Of a stretch of DNA of 5,225 bases, positions 4,475 to 5,225 are shown one piece after another (position 1 is the stretch's first letter; the number at the start of each line of letters is the position of its first letter). The DNA comes from Odoribacter sp. UBA944. Its GTDB lineage: Bacteria > Bacteroidota > Bacteroidia > Bacteroidales > Marinifilaceae. The stretch covers positions 15,864 to 21,088 of the forward strand of contig DBDA01000037.1 of NCBI GenBank assembly GCA_002293375.1, in the 5' to 3' direction. The translations under genes and the position numbers were made by a program. A model generated the notes under the pieces. The model did not search any database and was not told the origin of the DNA. It was given only the letters and a program-made list of their open reading frames with translations.

Positions 4475-5218
4475 ATGAAAGGAAACCATTTAATTTATCT
4501 TTTTTTGCTACTTTTGGCTGTTGTTCATGCCTCTTGTGAGCAAAGTTTTTTAGAAAACATGGATAGTAACAGTTCCGAAACACGGTTACAGATCCGGGAA
4601 GCGCAGGACTATTTTGAATCCAACGCAACCGTGCTGAGGTCGCTCTCTTTCCGGGAAACACAACCGGACAGTCGTTCCTCTTTTGCAACGAATCTGGTGC
4701 CCAACTGGAAAGAGGCTGTCGTTTCTGAAAATGAGTTTACCCGTTTGGTGGAACTGCCCCTCCGAAGCGGTGCTGATTTATCTGTAAAGATGAACCGGTA
4801 TGATCCGGAAACCGGTAAAAACTACACCCAGCGTGTTACGGCCAGTCGGAAACTGATCCTCTCTTTTCAGAAAAGCGGCTATGTACAGATGTTTGTGGCG
4901 ACTCTCGTTCCCGATGCCGAATTTACCGGAAGCCGGGAGTATGACCCGGCAACTTTTCGCTTTCTGGGCGGGAGTGATTTTTCCGGGCAGGTATTTTGTT
5001 CCCAATTGGACGGAACGTTTGTTGAGGTATTCCTTTACCGGAACGGGTATTTGCAGACCAAACTTCGTGTGGAGAAACCGAATCGGCAGGGGTGTGCCGG
5101 AAGCGGTTGTTCCCACAACCACGAGAGCGACTACGATCCCGATCTTTATGCTACGGTCGATTTCACACGAATTAGTACGTTCCTTTGGCCGATATATCGT
5201 TCAATGAAAGCAGAATAG
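4475..5218 (+). CDS. Predicted exported lipoprotein of unknown function (Bacteroidales-type)
   Basis: This 247-residue protein starts with a clear signal peptide: K2, a hydrophobic core HLIYLFLLLLAVV (5-17), and HASC with C21 as the likely lipidated cysteine. His at -3 is unusual for a lipobox, so lipidation is probable rather than certain. The mature part resembles hypothetical Bacteroidales lipoproteins I know only by pattern: AQDYFESNATVLRSLSF (43-59), PNWKEA (76-81), VELPL (92-96), KLILSFQKSGYVQMFVATLVPD (126-147) and an FSGQVF...DGTFVEVFLYRNG stretch (169-191). Near the C-terminus, C207-x4-C212-x-H214-x-H216 could bind a metal. No catalytic motif is recognised. It starts 47 bp after the ligase-like gene with no terminator between, in an A-rich leader without a Shine-Dalgarno. 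Co-transcription suggests a role with the surface-glycan protein, which is inference. Confidence 0.8.
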   Translation: MKGNHLIYLFLLLLAVVHASCEQSFLENMDSNSSETRLQIREAQDYFESNATVLRSLSFRETQPDSRSSFATNLVPNWKEAVVSENEFTRLVELPLRSGADLSVKMNRYDPETGKNYTQRVTASRKLILSFQKSGYVQMFVATLVPDAEFTGSREYDPATFRFLGGSDFSGQVFCSQLDGTFVEVFLYRNGYLQTKLRVEKPNRQGCAGSGCSHNHESDYDPDLYATVDFTRISTFLWPIYRSMKAE

Positions 5219-5225
5219 ATGAACA
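5219..5225 (+). CDS. Start of a further gene (runs off right edge)
   Basis: ATG at 5219-5221 follows the lipoprotein stop TAG (5216-5218) with no gap, and continues AAC A to the edge (Met-Asn). Immediate stop-start junctions are typical of coupled operon genes, but two codons cannot identify a product or prove coding. Confidence 0.35.

Overview
The window looks like Bacteroidales DNA (Bacteroides/Parabacteroides-like). The gene families are typical of that order. Promoter-like sites match the Bacteroidetes TAnnTTTG (-7) box rather than the sigma70 -10 box, and start codons lack Shine-Dalgarno sequences. The genus is an inference from style, not something the sequence proves.

Left part (1-1985, minus strand): a compact arsenic-response operon reading leftward. 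Its order is arsR repressor, a GNAT-family acetyltransferase, a thioredoxin-like/ArsM fusion (predicted arsenite S-adenosylmethionine methyltransferase), and the first 19 codons of a small cysteine-rich protein that runs off the left edge. arsR and the acetyltransferase overlap by ATGA. The methyltransferase and the small protein are separated by one base. The promoter can be read directly: a TATATTTG -7 box and a TTG -33 element with a 19-nt spacer, overlaid by TTCGTA/TACGAA half-sites that probably bind ArsR. Arsenite would release ArsR, and the methyltransferase would convert As(III) to methylated species, with its own fused CxxC domain as a plausible source of reducing power.

Middle (1986-2609): about 620 bases without a convincing gene between the divergent units. 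It begins with a GC-rich patch carrying consecutive inverted repeats (2061-2181). It then turns abruptly AT-rich, with two 8-T runs, a G-run cluster, a 9-bp inverted repeat, and finally a perfect 13-bp AT-rich palindrome between two TATTTTTG boxes just before the next gene.

Right part (2610-5225, plus strand): a 605-residue polytopic membrane protein of the O-antigen ligase/polymerase (Wzy_C) superfamily with a C-terminal TPR-like extension. It is followed 47 bp later by a 247-residue predicted secreted lipoprotein of unknown function carrying a small Cys/His cluster. An ATG directly after the lipoprotein stop suggests that a further gene continues the operon off the right edge. This half probably concerns cell-surface glycan or glycoconjugate assembly and has no visible functional link to the arsenic operon.

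No tRNA, rRNA, CRISPR array, transposase or integrase is visible.
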